Source: Loktanella sp. Alg231-35 (GTDB lineage: Bacteria > Pseudomonadota > Alphaproteobacteria > Rhodobacterales > Rhodobacteraceae). Taken from it: a DNA stretch of 64,000 nt. The stretch spans positions 124,001 to 188,000 of the forward strand of contig NZ_FREV01000003.1 of assembly GCF_900143545.1 (NCBI RefSeq), given 5' to 3'. Under the pieces are notes generated by a model. It saw only the letters and a list, made by a program, of their open reading frames with translations, made no database searches and was not told the origin of the DNA. Positions 50,424-60,051 of this stretch are shown piece by piece. Both the position numbers and the translations under genes were made by a program. Every line of letters starts with the position of its first letter. Within the stretch, counting starts at the first letter, position 1.

Positions 50424-51281
50424 TCAGCGCGGCAGCAAGGGCCGTGTGGCCGCAACAAGGTTGACCGTTGGCGCATCCTTACCCCCAAGAGCAAGCGTGG
50501 CGCGGCGCAGCATCGCAATCCCGGCATCGGAATTGGCAGGGATGGAGGCCGCTGAAATCGGCTCTCCCACGGTGATCTTGTAAGGCTGGCGGTCCTTGTT
50601 GAGCGTCTCATGAAACAGTGTGATATCGCGCAGCGTGGGGTGGATCAGGTCGAACAGGTAGAAAAGCGCGGAATTGCGCGCCTGAATATTCACCGGGATC
50701 ACCGGCAGATCGAACTTGCGCGCCAACATTGCAGCTGAGGCCATCCATGGACGTTCATGCAAGCGCAGACCGCGCCGTTTGGCCAAGCGACCAGACGGGA
50801 AAATCACACCAAGCCGCCCTTGGGTTGTCGCCTCGTGGATGTAACGCATCGTTTCGCGGTTTTTGGCATGGCTGCGTTGTTCAATGCGCCATTCCACGGG
50901 GGCAATCATGCTTTGCATCTGTGGAAAGACCCGCAAAATATCGCGGTTGGCAAAGAAATAGGCATCTGGTCGCCGCCGCGCGATCAGACTGTTAAGGATG
51001 ATCCCATCCGCAATCCCGGTTGGGTGGTTGGCGACAATCAATGCCGGTCCATTTGCGGGGATCTGGTCAAAGCCGCGGGCGTCGACCATTTTGGCAAGCC
51101 TATCAGCCATGGCGCTCATGATCTGTGCCGGTCCGGCAGTTTCCAGCGATTTGGCGATGGCAATCGTTTTATCATAGCCCAGCATGCGGTGCAGGCAGTG
51201 GCGGGCAATGCGGGTGCCGGGGCGATCACTAAATAGCCACGGTGCGCGCTCAGCGATCAACGGGTCAATGCGATGTTCCAT
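50424..51281 (-). CDS. PlsC-like lysophospholipid acyltransferase
   Basis: The 285-residue product has an acyltransferase domain with NHPTGIADGIIL near residue 90 (an H-x5-D version of the usual catalytic motif), FFANRDILRVFPQM, and IFPSGRLAKRRG near 165, corresponding to the glycerol-phosphate binding block. It would acylate a lysophospholipid or related acceptor at the membrane. The family includes ornithine-lipid acyltransferases, so the exact acceptor is open. Confidence 0.8.
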   Translation of the reverse strand: MEHRIDPLIAERAPWLFSDRPGTRIARHCLHRMLGYDKTIAIAKSLETAGPAQIMSAMADRLAKMVDARGFDQIPANGPALIVANHPTGIADGIILNSLIARRRPDAYFFANRDILRVFPQMQSMIAPVEWRIEQRSHAKNRETMRYIHEATTQGRLGVIFPSGRLAKRRGLRLHERPWMASAAMLARKFDLPVIPVNIQARNSALFYLFDLIHPTLRDITLFHETLNKDRQPYKITVGEPISAASIPANSDAGIAMLRRATLALGGKDAPTVNLVAATRPLLPR

Positions 51282-51383
51282 AAGCTATCAATGCGCAGGC
51301 CCGAGTAACGGTTCCACGACAAACGTATGACAGTCCTGCAACGGCAGAATGTTGCAGGTTCACATGCAAATGATCGGCAAGGC

Positions 51384-53936
51384 TTAGCCCAGAATGCGGG
51401 TCGCCATTTCGGTCGTATCGGGCGACAGGTCGGGCGCTTGCGCGATGCGCTGCAAGGCGCTGCGCATCTTGTCCTGCCGGTCCGCGTCGTAACGGCGCCA
51501 GGTATCAAAGACGCTTGTCATCCGCGCTGTGGTCTGGGGGTTGATCGGATCAAGTTTGATCAACCAATCAGCCATCAGATCATAGGCGGCACCATCGGGG
51601 GCATGAAAACCAGCGGTATTGGCCTTCAGACCGCCAAAAACAGACCGAAAGCGATTGGGGTTCCTGATCTCAAAATCTGGATGCCGGGTCAGTCGCTCGG
51701 CGGTGCTTGTCGCCAGCTGAGGTGCGGCAAGGCTGACCTGCAAGGCAAACCACTTGTCCATGACCAGACGGTCGTGCTGCCACTGGGTGGCAAAGGCCGC
51801 AAGCTCGGCCTCACCTTTCGCGATTTGCAGTAAGGCGCGCAATGCGCCCAATTGTTGGGTCATATTGTCTGCAGCGGCGAATTGTTGGCTGGCCTGGCGC
51901 CCGCCGTCCAGACGGCTCATCAACGATAGCACTGCATTGCCCAGTGCGCGTTGCCCGGCGGGGGCCGCATCGGGCGTATAGGGGCCGGTTACCGTCATGT
52001 CGGCACAGGCGCGTGGCAGCATGTCTTGCAAATGCTGGGCGATATGTAGCTTCAGCGCCTCATGACCGCGATTGATCGCTGTCGGGTTCGGTGTGTGCCC
52101 GACATCGAACAGCACCTGTGCTGTGTCCTCTTCGCTGGGCAGCGACAGGACAAGCGCGCGAAAGGCGGGATCAAGGCTGTCGTCGCGCAGCACCGCGGCC
52201 AGACCATCCAGATAGGCCCCATCCGGAGCCGCATCATCGCGGATCATGCCGATCAGCACGTCCTGCGCTAGCGCGCGCCCGGCGTCCCATTTGTTGAACG
52301 GGTCGGTGTCATGCGCCAGCAGAAAGGCGCGCTCTGCATTTGATCTGTCATGGCGCAGGATCACCGGGGCCGAGAAATCGCGCAGTACGGATGGGATCGG
52401 CTTGCTGGCCAACCCCTCAAAGGTAAAGGTTTGCTGGCTTTGTGTCATCTCTAGCACTTGTGTCGGCAGCACCTCATCGCCGTTGTCGTTGAGCAATCCA
52501 AATGCCACCGGGATCACCAATGGGGCTTTGTCCGGCTGGCCGGGCGTGGGTGGCGTTTCTTGGGTCAGATGCAGATGGTAGGTCCCGTCGGCATAGTCAT
52601 CCGTCACCGTGATACGCGGCGTGCCCGCTTGGGCATACCAAAGGGCGAATTGGCGCAGATCACGGCCCGTGGCATCCTCAAAAACCTGCAACCAGTCTTC
52701 AATCGTGGCCGCATCGCCATCATGGCGGTCAAAGTAAAGATCAAGCGCCTTGGCATAGTTCGCGTCACCCACAAGCCGTTTGAGCATGCCAATAATCTCG
52801 GCGCCCTTTTCATAGACGGTGGCGGTGTAGAAATTGTTGATCTCAACAAAGCTATCGGGACGCACCGGATGGGCCAATGGGCCATTGTCTTCGCGGAACT
52901 GATAAGCGCGCATGACCAAAGCGTCGTCGATCCGCTTGACCGCATGGCTGCGCATGTCGCCGGTAAACTGCTGGTCGCGAAAAACAGTCAGCCCTTCCTT
53001 GAGGCAAAGCTGAAACCAATCGCGGCAGGTGATGCGGTTGCCGGTCCAGTTGTGGAAATACTCATGGGCGATGATCGCCTCTATCCGCTCAAAATCGGCA
53101 TCGGTTGCGGTTTCAGCCGAGGCAAGCACGGCTGAGGCGTTGAAGATATTGAGCCCCTTATTCTCCATCGCGCCCATGTTGAAATCATCAACGGCCACGA
53201 TGTTGAAGATATCCAGATCGTATTCGCGGCCATAGACCTCTTCATCCCAGACCATGGATTTCTTGAGCGCCTCCATGCCAAAGGCGCATTTCGCCTCATC
53301 GCCGCCGGGGCGGACATAGATGTTCAGTGCGACGTCCTTGCCGGATTTGGTGGTGAATTGGCCGGGGTGGGCGACCAGATTGCCGGCAACCAAGGCAAAC
53401 AGATAGGCGGGTTTGGGCCATGGGTCATGCCATTCGGCCCAACCATCGCCCAGACCGGTTTGATTGCCGTTGGACAGCAGCACGGGCAGGTCGCCTTCGA
53501 TCCGCACCGTAAAGACGGCCATCACATCGGGGCGGTCCGGGTAGTAGGTGATTTTGCGAAATCCCTCGGCCTCGCATTGGGTGCAATACATGCCGCCCGA
53601 CATATAAAGCCCTTCAAGGGCGGTGTTGGTACTGGGGCTGATTTCAACCTCCGCCTCAAAGATGAATGGCGCGTTAGGCACGTCGCAGCGGAGCTCTGTT
53701 TGCGCGAGGTCTGGCGTGATGGGGCTACCGTCGATCTTGGCGCTGATCAGGGTCATATCTTCGCCCTGCAAGACAAAGTTACCGGTTTTGGCATCGGGGT
53801 TCGGGCGAAATGCGATGCGCGAGATGACCCGCGTTGCGGTAGCAGACAGCTTGAAGGTCAGATGCACGCTGTCGACCAGATAGGCCGGCGGGGTGTAGTC
53901 GCGCAGATAGATTGTCTGATGGGCAGCGTCTTTCAT
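51384..53936 (-). CDS. pepN: Aminopeptidase N (M1 family)
   Basis: The enzyme has 850 residues from ATG 53936, starting MKDAAHQTIYLRDYTPPAY. The exopeptidase motif NMGAMENKGLN lies near residue 255 and the zinc site HEYFHNWTGNRIT near 287, with the third ligand in LKEGLTVFRDQ. Length and layout match the E. coli PepN type. It trims N-terminal residues from peptides in the cytoplasm. The frame is open upstream to 54086 with unconserved sequence. glcB is divergent, 269 bases away. Confidence 0.95.
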   Translation of the reverse strand: MKDAAHQTIYLRDYTPPAYLVDSVHLTFKLSATATRVISRIAFRPNPDAKTGNFVLQGEDMTLISAKIDGSPITPDLAQTELRCDVPNAPFIFEAEVEISPSTNTALEGLYMSGGMYCTQCEAEGFRKITYYPDRPDVMAVFTVRIEGDLPVLLSNGNQTGLGDGWAEWHDPWPKPAYLFALVAGNLVAHPGQFTTKSGKDVALNIYVRPGGDEAKCAFGMEALKKSMVWDEEVYGREYDLDIFNIVAVDDFNMGAMENKGLNIFNASAVLASAETATDADFERIEAIIAHEYFHNWTGNRITCRDWFQLCLKEGLTVFRDQQFTGDMRSHAVKRIDDALVMRAYQFREDNGPLAHPVRPDSFVEINNFYTATVYEKGAEIIGMLKRLVGDANYAKALDLYFDRHDGDAATIEDWLQVFEDATGRDLRQFALWYAQAGTPRITVTDDYADGTYHLHLTQETPPTPGQPDKAPLVIPVAFGLLNDNGDEVLPTQVLEMTQSQQTFTFEGLASKPIPSVLRDFSAPVILRHDRSNAERAFLLAHDTDPFNKWDAGRALAQDVLIGMIRDDAAPDGAYLDGLAAVLRDDSLDPAFRALVLSLPSEEDTAQVLFDVGHTPNPTAINRGHEALKLHIAQHLQDMLPRACADMTVTGPYTPDAAPAGQRALGNAVLSLMSRLDGGRQASQQFAAADNMTQQLGALRALLQIAKGEAELAAFATQWQHDRLVMDKWFALQVSLAAPQLATSTAERLTRHPDFEIRNPNRFRSVFGGLKANTAGFHAPDGAAYDLMADWLIKLDPINPQTTARMTSVFDTWRRYDADRQDKMRSALQRIAQAPDLSPDTTEMATRILG

Positions 53937-54205
53937 CGGGTGATCCTTGGCAGTGGGCCGGGACAGAGTAGGGCGCCCAGCGGCGATAGACCAGCGGCCG
54001 ATTGCAAGGTGCAAGAAATGGGCCAAGGTCGAGGTCGGGTGCGTTATTGCCCGGACCGCTGCAAATCTGGGTGGGGACCAGCCCACTGCACGTCTCTAGG
54101 GCAAATTGCCGCCACCCTTTGTTGCCTATGGGAAACTTTCGCACTAGGTCTGGCGCATGCGCCTGTGTGCAGCGGCATACAGCAAAGGCAAAAAAGGGAT
54201 ACTCC

Positions 54206-56350
54206 ATGTCAGAACGGACCGATAAACACGGGCTTCAGGTAGCCGCAGAGCTGGCCGATTTTATTGATACCAAGGCGCTGGACGGCACCGGAATTGACAG
54301 TGATACCTTTTGGAAAGGCTTTGCCGGTCTGGTCGCAGAGATGACGCCGCGCAACCGCGCAATCCTCAAGACCCGCGACGACATGCAAGCAAGGATTGAC
54401 GCCTGGCACGTGGAACGGTCTGGTCAGGCGCTTGACCGCACTGCCTATGAGGCTTTCCTTAATGAGATCGGCTATCTTGTTAACGAAGGCCCTGATTTTA
54501 CTATTGAAACCAAGAATGTAGACCTCGAGATTGCAACGGTTCCCGGCCCCCAGTTGGTTGTGCCGATCACCAATGCCCGCTTTGCGTTGAACGCGGCCAA
54601 TGCCCGCTGGGGCAGTCTTTACGATGCTTTCTACGGCACCGATGCGATGGGCGTTCAGCCCCCCAAAGGCGCCTATGATCGCGGGCATGGGGCTCGTGTT
54701 GTGGCACGGGCGCGGGTGTTTCTGGACGAGGCGTTCCCGATTGAAGGCACCAGCCACGCCGATGTTTCGCGCTATTACGTGCACGATGGGGCGCTGTTGA
54801 TCGATGATCAGCCTCTGCGCCAACCGGAAAAATTCGTGGGCTATCTTGGCAATCCCAAGGCCCCCGATGCGATCCTGCTGTGCAACAACGGTTTGCATGT
54901 AGAGCTGGTGTTTGACCGCGCCCATCCCATTGGCAGCCGCGATCAGGCGCTTTTGGCCGATGTCCGTCTGGAAAGTGCTGTATCCGCCATCATGGACTGC
55001 GAAGACAGCGTGGCCTGCGTGGATGCCGAAGACAAAGTGGAGGCCTACAGCAATTGGCTTGGCCTGATGCAGGGCAATCTGACCGCGTCCTTCCAGAAGG
55101 GCGGCCAGACCTTGACCCGCCGCCTGAACGAAGATCTGACCTACACCGCACCCGGTGGTGATGTCACTCTCAAAGGGCGTGCGCTGCTGTGGATCCGCAA
55201 TGTGGGCCACCTGATGACCAACCCTGCCATTCTGGATGGCAATGGCGACGAAGTGTTTGAAGGACTGATGGACGCGATGGTCACCGTGATGATCGCCATG
55301 CATGACCTAAAGCGCGACAGCGGCAACACGGCCCTTGGATCGGTCTATGTGGTCAAGCCCAAGATGCACGGGCCGGAAGAGGTCGCACTGGCCAGCGACA
55401 TCTTTGCCAAGGTCGAAGACGCGCTGGGCCTGCCCCGCGACACCGTCAAGATCGGGATCATGGACGAAGAGCGGCGCACGACCGTCAACCTTAAGGAATG
55501 TATCCGTGCGGCCAAGTCGCGGGTTGCTTTCGTCAATACAGGTTTTCTGGATCGAACCGGCGACGAAATTCATACCTCGATGGAGGCCGGACCGTTCAGC
55601 CGCAAGGACTTTATCAAGCGCAAACAATGGATTGGCGCCTATGAAGACCAAAACGTTGATATCGGTCTGGAATGTGGGTTTTCCGGCAAAGCACAGATCG
55701 GCAAAGGCATGTGGGCCATGCCTGACATGATGGCGGCAATGCTGGAGCAAAAGATCGGGCATCCGCAATCCGGGGCCAATTGTGCCTGGGTGCCCAGCCC
55801 GACAGCCGCGACATTGCATGCGCTGCACTATCACAAGGTTGATGTGATGGCGGTGCAGGACAAGCTGCGCAAAGGCGGGCGGCGCGCTTATGTGTCCTCG
55901 ATCCTTGATATCCCGCTGGCGCAATACCAGCGCTGGACGGACGCCCAGAAGATCAAAGAGGTCGAAAACAACGCCCAGGGTATTCTGGGCTATGTCGTGC
56001 GCTGGATTGATCAGGGTGTTGGATGTTCCAAAGTGCCGGACATCAATGATGTCGGCCTGATGGAAGATCGCGCGACCTGCCGGATTTCCAGCCAGGCTTT
56101 GGCCAATTGGCTGCACCATGACGTGGTCACTGAGGCGCAGGTCGTGGAAGCCATGCGCAAGATGGCCGCTGTTGTAGATGGCCAGAACGCCGATGATCCG
56201 GCTTACCGTCCCATGGCACCAGACTTTGACGGCATCGCTTTTCAGGCCGCCTGTGATCTGGTGTTCAAAGGCCGGATTCAGCCATCAGGCTACACAGAGC
56301 CTGTGTTACACCAGCGCCGGCTAGAACTTAAAGCGCAACGCAACCATTAA
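54206..56350 (+). CDS. glcB: Malate synthase G
   Basis: The enzyme has 714 residues, close to the usual 720 of the G form. It starts [20 protein letters not shown] and contains [36 protein letters not shown] near residue 270, [15 protein letters not shown] near 425 and [15 protein letters not shown]. It condenses glyoxylate and acetyl-CoA to malate. A GlcG-like gene follows, as in glycolate operons, but no glycolate oxidase genes are in the window. The start lacks a strong ribosome site (AAGGGA 7 bases upstream). Confidence 0.95.
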   Translation: MSERTDKHGLQVAAELADFIDTKALDGTGIDSDTFWKGFAGLVAEMTPRNRAILKTRDDMQARIDAWHVERSGQALDRTAYEAFLNEIGYLVNEGPDFTIETKNVDLEIATVPGPQLVVPITNARFALNAANARWGSLYDAFYGTDAMGVQPPKGAYDRGHGARVVARARVFLDEAFPIEGTSHADVSRYYVHDGALLIDDQPLRQPEKFVGYLGNPKAPDAILLCNNGLHVELVFDRAHPIGSRDQALLADVRLESAVSAIMDCEDSVACVDAEDKVEAYSNWLGLMQGNLTASFQKGGQTLTRRLNEDLTYTAPGGDVTLKGRALLWIRNVGHLMTNPAILDGNGDEVFEGLMDAMVTVMIAMHDLKRDSGNTALGSVYVVKPKMHGPEEVALASDIFAKVEDALGLPRDTVKIGIMDEERRTTVNLKECIRAAKSRVAFVNTGFLDRTGDEIHTSMEAGPFSRKDFIKRKQWIGAYEDQNVDIGLECGFSGKAQIGKGMWAMPDMMAAMLEQKIGHPQSGANCAWVPSPTAATLHALHYHKVDVMAVQDKLRKGGRRAYVSSILDIPLAQYQRWTDAQKIKEVENNAQGILGYVVRWIDQGVGCSKVPDINDVGLMEDRATCRISSQALANWLHHDVVTEAQVVEAMRKMAAVVDGQNADDPAYRPMAPDFDGIAFQAACDLVFKGRIQPSGYTEPVLHQRRLELKAQRNH

Positions 56351-56353
56351 GAT

Positions 56354-56375
56354 GCGTGGGTTTCACCCACCCTAC
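56354..56375. repeat. Palindromic repeat, copy 2
   Basis: The same GTGGGT-TTC-ACCCAC core with CCTAC flank as copies at 5257 and 61306. It fills the gap between glcB and glcG and runs straight into the AGGAGG ribosome site of glcG. In this orientation its GTG opens a frame continuous with glcG, adding eleven residues that are probably not translated. Confidence 0.85.
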
Positions 56376-56388
56376 AGGAGGACATACC

Positions 56389-56817
56389 ATGGCCGAGATT
56401 TCATCGAACAAGGCACGGACCATGATCCGCAAGGCGCTCGCCAAGGGCAATGAGATGGGGTTCAAACCCCTTTCGGTTGTCGTGCTTGATGCGGGCGGTC
56501 ATGTGAAGGCCTTTGAACGCGCTGATGGCGCTGCACCCGGTCGGTTCGGTATTGCTCACGGCAAGGCTTATGGGTCTGTCATGCTGGGCATGGCAGGCAC
56601 CGCACAGATGGCGCGGGCCGAACAGCAGGCTTATTTCATGGCTGCCGTGAACGGCGTCTATGGCGGTCAGGTTGTGCCTGTCCCCGGTGGGGTGCTGGTA
56701 CGCGATAAGCGCGGGAATGTGATTGGCGCGGTTGGCGTGACCGGCGACACCTCTGACAACGATGTGATCGCGGCCATGGCCGGGATCGAAGCCGCAGGGT
56801 TGACAGGCGAGGCCTGA
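56389..56817 (+). CDS. glcG: GlcG/HbpS family protein
   Basis: The 142-residue product starts MAEISSNKARTMIRKALAKG and shows PLSVVVLDAGGHVKAFERADGA and the glycine-rich VVPVPGGVLVRDKRGNVIGAVGVTG, all typical of GlcG/HbpS (DUF336). Its role in glycolate metabolism is unproven; relatives bind haem or corrinoids. The AGGAGG ribosome site directly abuts a palindromic repeat. Position after glcB supports the name. Confidence 0.88.
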   Translation: MAEISSNKARTMIRKALAKGNEMGFKPLSVVVLDAGGHVKAFERADGAAPGRFGIAHGKAYGSVMLGMAGTAQMARAEQQAYFMAAVNGVYGGQVVPVPGGVLVRDKRGNVIGAVGVTGDTSDNDVIAAMAGIEAAGLTGEA

Positions 56818-56978
56818 TCCGGGCCTGCCGCCCTGGGGGCAGCAAACCGCAACCAATCGAGCGTTTCTTTTGGCGGTGACACGCGATGTGCGTCACTGCC
56901 CACACAGCTGTGCGGGTTTGATCCCTTTGCCTGCCTGAAATTTGACGCTAGACATGGGCAATCGCAAAAGGAGAATCC

Positions 56979-57746
56979 ATGTCCCGCCCTGTCGTTGGCA
57001 TCATCTCAAACAGCCATATGATCAACGATGATTATCACGTCTATGGTGCTGGTGCCTTGAATGTGCAGGCGCTGTCGGACGTGTCAGGCACGTTGCCCCT
57101 GATCGTTCCTGTCGACCCTGAAAAGGCCAGCGTGGACGAATTGATGCAGACCTGCGACGGGTTTTTCTTTCCCGGCGGCCGGCCCAACGTCCATCCCGAA
57201 GAATATGGTGAGGAAACGACTGACGCCCATGGCACACATGAGCGCAATCGCGACCGCATCACCCTGCCTTTGATCCGCGCCTGTGTGACCCGTGGACAGC
57301 CTTTTCTGGGCGTGTGCCTTGGGTTCCAAGAGGTGAATGTCGCCATGGGCGGCTCGCTCTATCCGGAAATCCGGGATCTGCCCGGGCGCGACAATCACCG
57401 CATGCCCCCTGACGGGACACTGGAAGAAAAGTTCGCCCTGCGGCATGAGGTGACATTGACCGAAGGCGGCCCGTTTCATCAATTGTTTGGAGCCCCGAAG
57501 GTCATGACCAACACCCTGCACGGGCAGGGGATCAAAGTGCCCGGCTCGCGTGTTGTGATCGACGGACATGCGCCCGATGGCACGCCAGAGGCGATCTATA
57601 TCAAGGACGCTCCGGGTTTTACCATGTCAGTACAATGGCACCCGGAGTGGAATGCAGAGGCCGATCCGGTGTCACGCCCGCTCTTTACAGCATTTGGCGA
57701 TGCATGCAGGGCCTGGGCATCCGGGGCGCTGCGCAAAGCGGGCTAA
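56979..57746 (+). CDS. Gamma-glutamyl-GABA hydrolase family protein (peptidase C26)
   Basis: The 255-residue product has a class-I glutamine-amidotransferase fold: the nucleophile Cys in FLGVCLGFQEVN near residue 112, and the His-Glu pair in VQWHPEWNAE near 218. The segment GFFFPGGRPNVHPEEY replaces the usual GGxDVxP. It starts MSRPVVGIISNSHM. PuuD-type enzymes free GABA from gamma-glutamyl-GABA in putrescine breakdown; the substrate here is unverified as no puu genes are adjacent. Confidence 0.8.
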   Translation: MSRPVVGIISNSHMINDDYHVYGAGALNVQALSDVSGTLPLIVPVDPEKASVDELMQTCDGFFFPGGRPNVHPEEYGEETTDAHGTHERNRDRITLPLIRACVTRGQPFLGVCLGFQEVNVAMGGSLYPEIRDLPGRDNHRMPPDGTLEEKFALRHEVTLTEGGPFHQLFGAPKVMTNTLHGQGIKVPGSRVVIDGHAPDGTPEAIYIKDAPGFTMSVQWHPEWNAEADPVSRPLFTAFGDACRAWASGALRKAG

Positions 57747-57820
57747 AACCAACCTGATTCCCGGTTGCAAATACCTGCAAATCTAATCAGCAATTATCGT
57801 AGTCGAATTCGGAGACAGAC

Positions 57821-58510
57821 ATGAAACGATCCCGCATCAATGACATCATGGCGGAAGCGGATGAAATGATCCGTTCTTACGGCTTTGTCCTGCCCCCTTG
57901 GGCCTATTGGACCCCGGATGAGTTCAAATCCCGCGCCGCCGACGCGCAGGCCGTGATCGACGCCCGCTGCGGTTGGGACATTACTGACTATGGCGCGGGT
58001 CGCTATGACGAAATGGGGCTGTTCCTGTTCACGTTGCGCAATGGCCGTCTGGCCGATCTGCAACGCGGCGGTGGCATGTGCTATGCCGAAAAACTGTTGA
58101 TATCCAAGCAGGATCAACTGTCCCCAATGCATACCCATGTGATCAAAGCCGAAGACATCATTAACCGTGGCGGGGCGACGATGGTGATTGAATTGTATGG
58201 CTCTGACCCCGACGGCAACTTTGACGAAACCGCTGGGGGTGTTGTCATGTGTGATGGTATCCGGCGCGCATTTCAGCCCGGTGAAAGGCTGACATTTGCG
58301 CCCGGCGAAAGTGTCACGCTGATGCCCGGTGACTGGCATGCGTTCTGGGGCGAGGGGGGGGATGTGCTTATCGGTGAAGTCTCAACCGTAAATGATGATG
58401 AAACCGACAACATCTTTCGCGAACCCATTGGGCGCTTTGCCAATGTCGCAGAGGACGTCGCACCAACACACCTGCTGGTGAGCGACTACAACAGCTGGCT
58501 GGCAGGTTAA
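57821..58510 (+). CDS. D-lyxose ketol-isomerase family protein
   Basis: The cupin-type protein has 229 residues. The metal site is seen in LSPMHTHVIKAEDIINRGG (His, His, Glu) near residue 105 and in LMPGDWHAFWG (His) near 172, the pattern of the D-lyxose isomerase family. Such enzymes interconvert D-lyxose and D-xylulose, or D-mannose and D-fructose. GGAG lies 7 bases upstream. Neighbours do not include a sugar kinase or transporter, so the natural substrate is uncertain. Confidence 0.8.
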   Translation: MKRSRINDIMAEADEMIRSYGFVLPPWAYWTPDEFKSRAADAQAVIDARCGWDITDYGAGRYDEMGLFLFTLRNGRLADLQRGGGMCYAEKLLISKQDQLSPMHTHVIKAEDIINRGGATMVIELYGSDPDGNFDETAGGVVMCDGIRRAFQPGERLTFAPGESVTLMPGDWHAFWGEGGDVLIGEVSTVNDDETDNIFREPIGRFANVAEDVAPTHLLVSDYNSWLAG

Positions 58511-58601
58511 GACCCGCTAACGCGCGTTTTTGCGGTTTCAAGCGTGACCTTTCGACTGCGCCGTTCTTGACACTGGCCCGCCACCGCGCCAACGCTGCGA
58601 C

Positions 58602-60050
58602 ATGTTTGACTTGCGCCCTGTGGGATATGTGATTGGTCTGCTGGTGGCGTCGCTTGGGCTGACGATGCTGGCGCCGCTTGTGGCTGACCTGATTGCGGGC
58701 AACGGGCACTGGTTCGTCTTTTTTGAGAGCGCCATTGTGACCGTTCTTACAGGCGGTCTGATCGCCTTGGCTTGTGCCAATGGGGTGACCGAAGGGCTGA
58801 CGCTGCGCCAGACGTTTTTGCTGACGTCGCTGGTTTGGCTGATGTTGCCGGTATTCGGGGCCATCCCCTTTGTTTTGGGCGCGACAGAGGCCAATTTTAC
58901 CGACGCCTTCTTTGAGGCCATGTCGGGCCTGACAACCACAGGTGCCACGGTGCTGACGGGGATTGATGCGCTGCCCGAAGGGATCAAGCTCTGGCGTGGT
59001 ATGCTGCAATGGCTGGGCGGTGTGGGTATCATTGTTGTTGCAATGGTGTTCCTGCCGGAACTGCGGGTTGGCGGCATGCAGATTTTCCGATCAGAAGCCT
59101 TTGATACCATGGGGAAGATCCTGCCGCGCGCCGGTGAAATTGCGCGCCAGATCTTTGTTGTCTACTTCGGTCTCAGCATCGCTTGCGCGCTGTGCTACCT
59201 CGCCGCAGGCATGTTGCCCTTTGATGCGATGGTGCATGCGATGACAACAGTTGCCACTGGTGGCATGGCCAACTACGACCAATCATTCGCGACCTTCGGG
59301 GCCGGGGTGCATTACGTGGCAGTGACTTTTATGCTGCTCGCGGCCCTGCCATTTGTGCGTTACGTGCAGCTTCTGGCGGGCACCGCCTTGCCGATGTGGC
59401 GCGACCCTCAGATCAGGGTGTTTTTTGTGATCGTGGCCTTCTGCGTGCTGCTGATCACATCCTGGGTCTGGGGACGCGATGGCGTGATGAGCGAGGTGGC
59501 CCTGCGCGAGGCGCTGTTCAATGTCGTCTCGATCATCTCTGGCACTGGGTATGCCAACGCCGACTATATGGCCTGGGGCACGTTCCCGGTGGCGATGTTC
59601 TTCTTTATCGGGCTGATCGGCGGCTGTGCGGGATCAACCGCCTGTTCGGTCAAAGTTTTCCGGTATCAGCTAGTCTTTGCCGCGATCAAAAGCCAGATCC
59701 GGCAAATTCATTCGCCTCATGGCGTTTTCACCCCGCGCTATGACGGGCGGCCGATCGGGGATGATGTTCTGAACTCTGTGATGGCCTTTCTAGTGGCGTT
59801 CTTTCTGTCGCTTGGTGCCACTGCGGTGTTGCTGGGATTGACCGGCCTTGATTTCATCACGTCGGTGTCGGGTGCCAGTGCTGCTTTGGCCAATATCGGC
59901 CCCGGACTGGGGTTAGAGATTGGCCCGGCAGGCAATTACGCTGGCATCAATGACACTGCAAAATGGATCCTTTCCATCGCAATGTTCGTGGGCCGGCTAG
60001 AGATCATGGTGGTGCTGACCATCGTTTCCATCAAATTCTGGAGGAACTGA
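58602..60050 (+). CDS. trkH: TrkH family potassium uptake protein
   Basis: The membrane protein has 482 residues with around ten helices and four pore loops: MSGLTTTGATVLTG near residue 108, TTVATGGMANYDQS near 213, ISGTGYANADYMAWG near 312, and a last loop near 430 (SGASAALANIGPGLG). These are the selectivity loops of TrkH. It takes up K+ with the cytoplasmic NAD-binding subunit TrkA, not seen here. The next gene starts one base after its stop, so they may be co-transcribed. Confidence 0.92.
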   Translation: MFDLRPVGYVIGLLVASLGLTMLAPLVADLIAGNGHWFVFFESAIVTVLTGGLIALACANGVTEGLTLRQTFLLTSLVWLMLPVFGAIPFVLGATEANFTDAFFEAMSGLTTTGATVLTGIDALPEGIKLWRGMLQWLGGVGIIVVAMVFLPELRVGGMQIFRSEAFDTMGKILPRAGEIARQIFVVYFGLSIACALCYLAAGMLPFDAMVHAMTTVATGGMANYDQSFATFGAGVHYVAVTFMLLAALPFVRYVQLLAGTALPMWRDPQIRVFFVIVAFCVLLITSWVWGRDGVMSEVALREALFNVVSIISGTGYANADYMAWGTFPVAMFFFIGLIGGCAGSTACSVKVFRYQLVFAAIKSQIRQIHSPHGVFTPRYDGRPIGDDVLNSVMAFLVAFFLSLGATAVLLGLTGLDFITSVSGASAALANIGPGLGLEIGPAGNYAGINDTAKWILSIAMFVGRLEIMVVLTIVSIKFWRN

Positions 60051-60051
60051 C

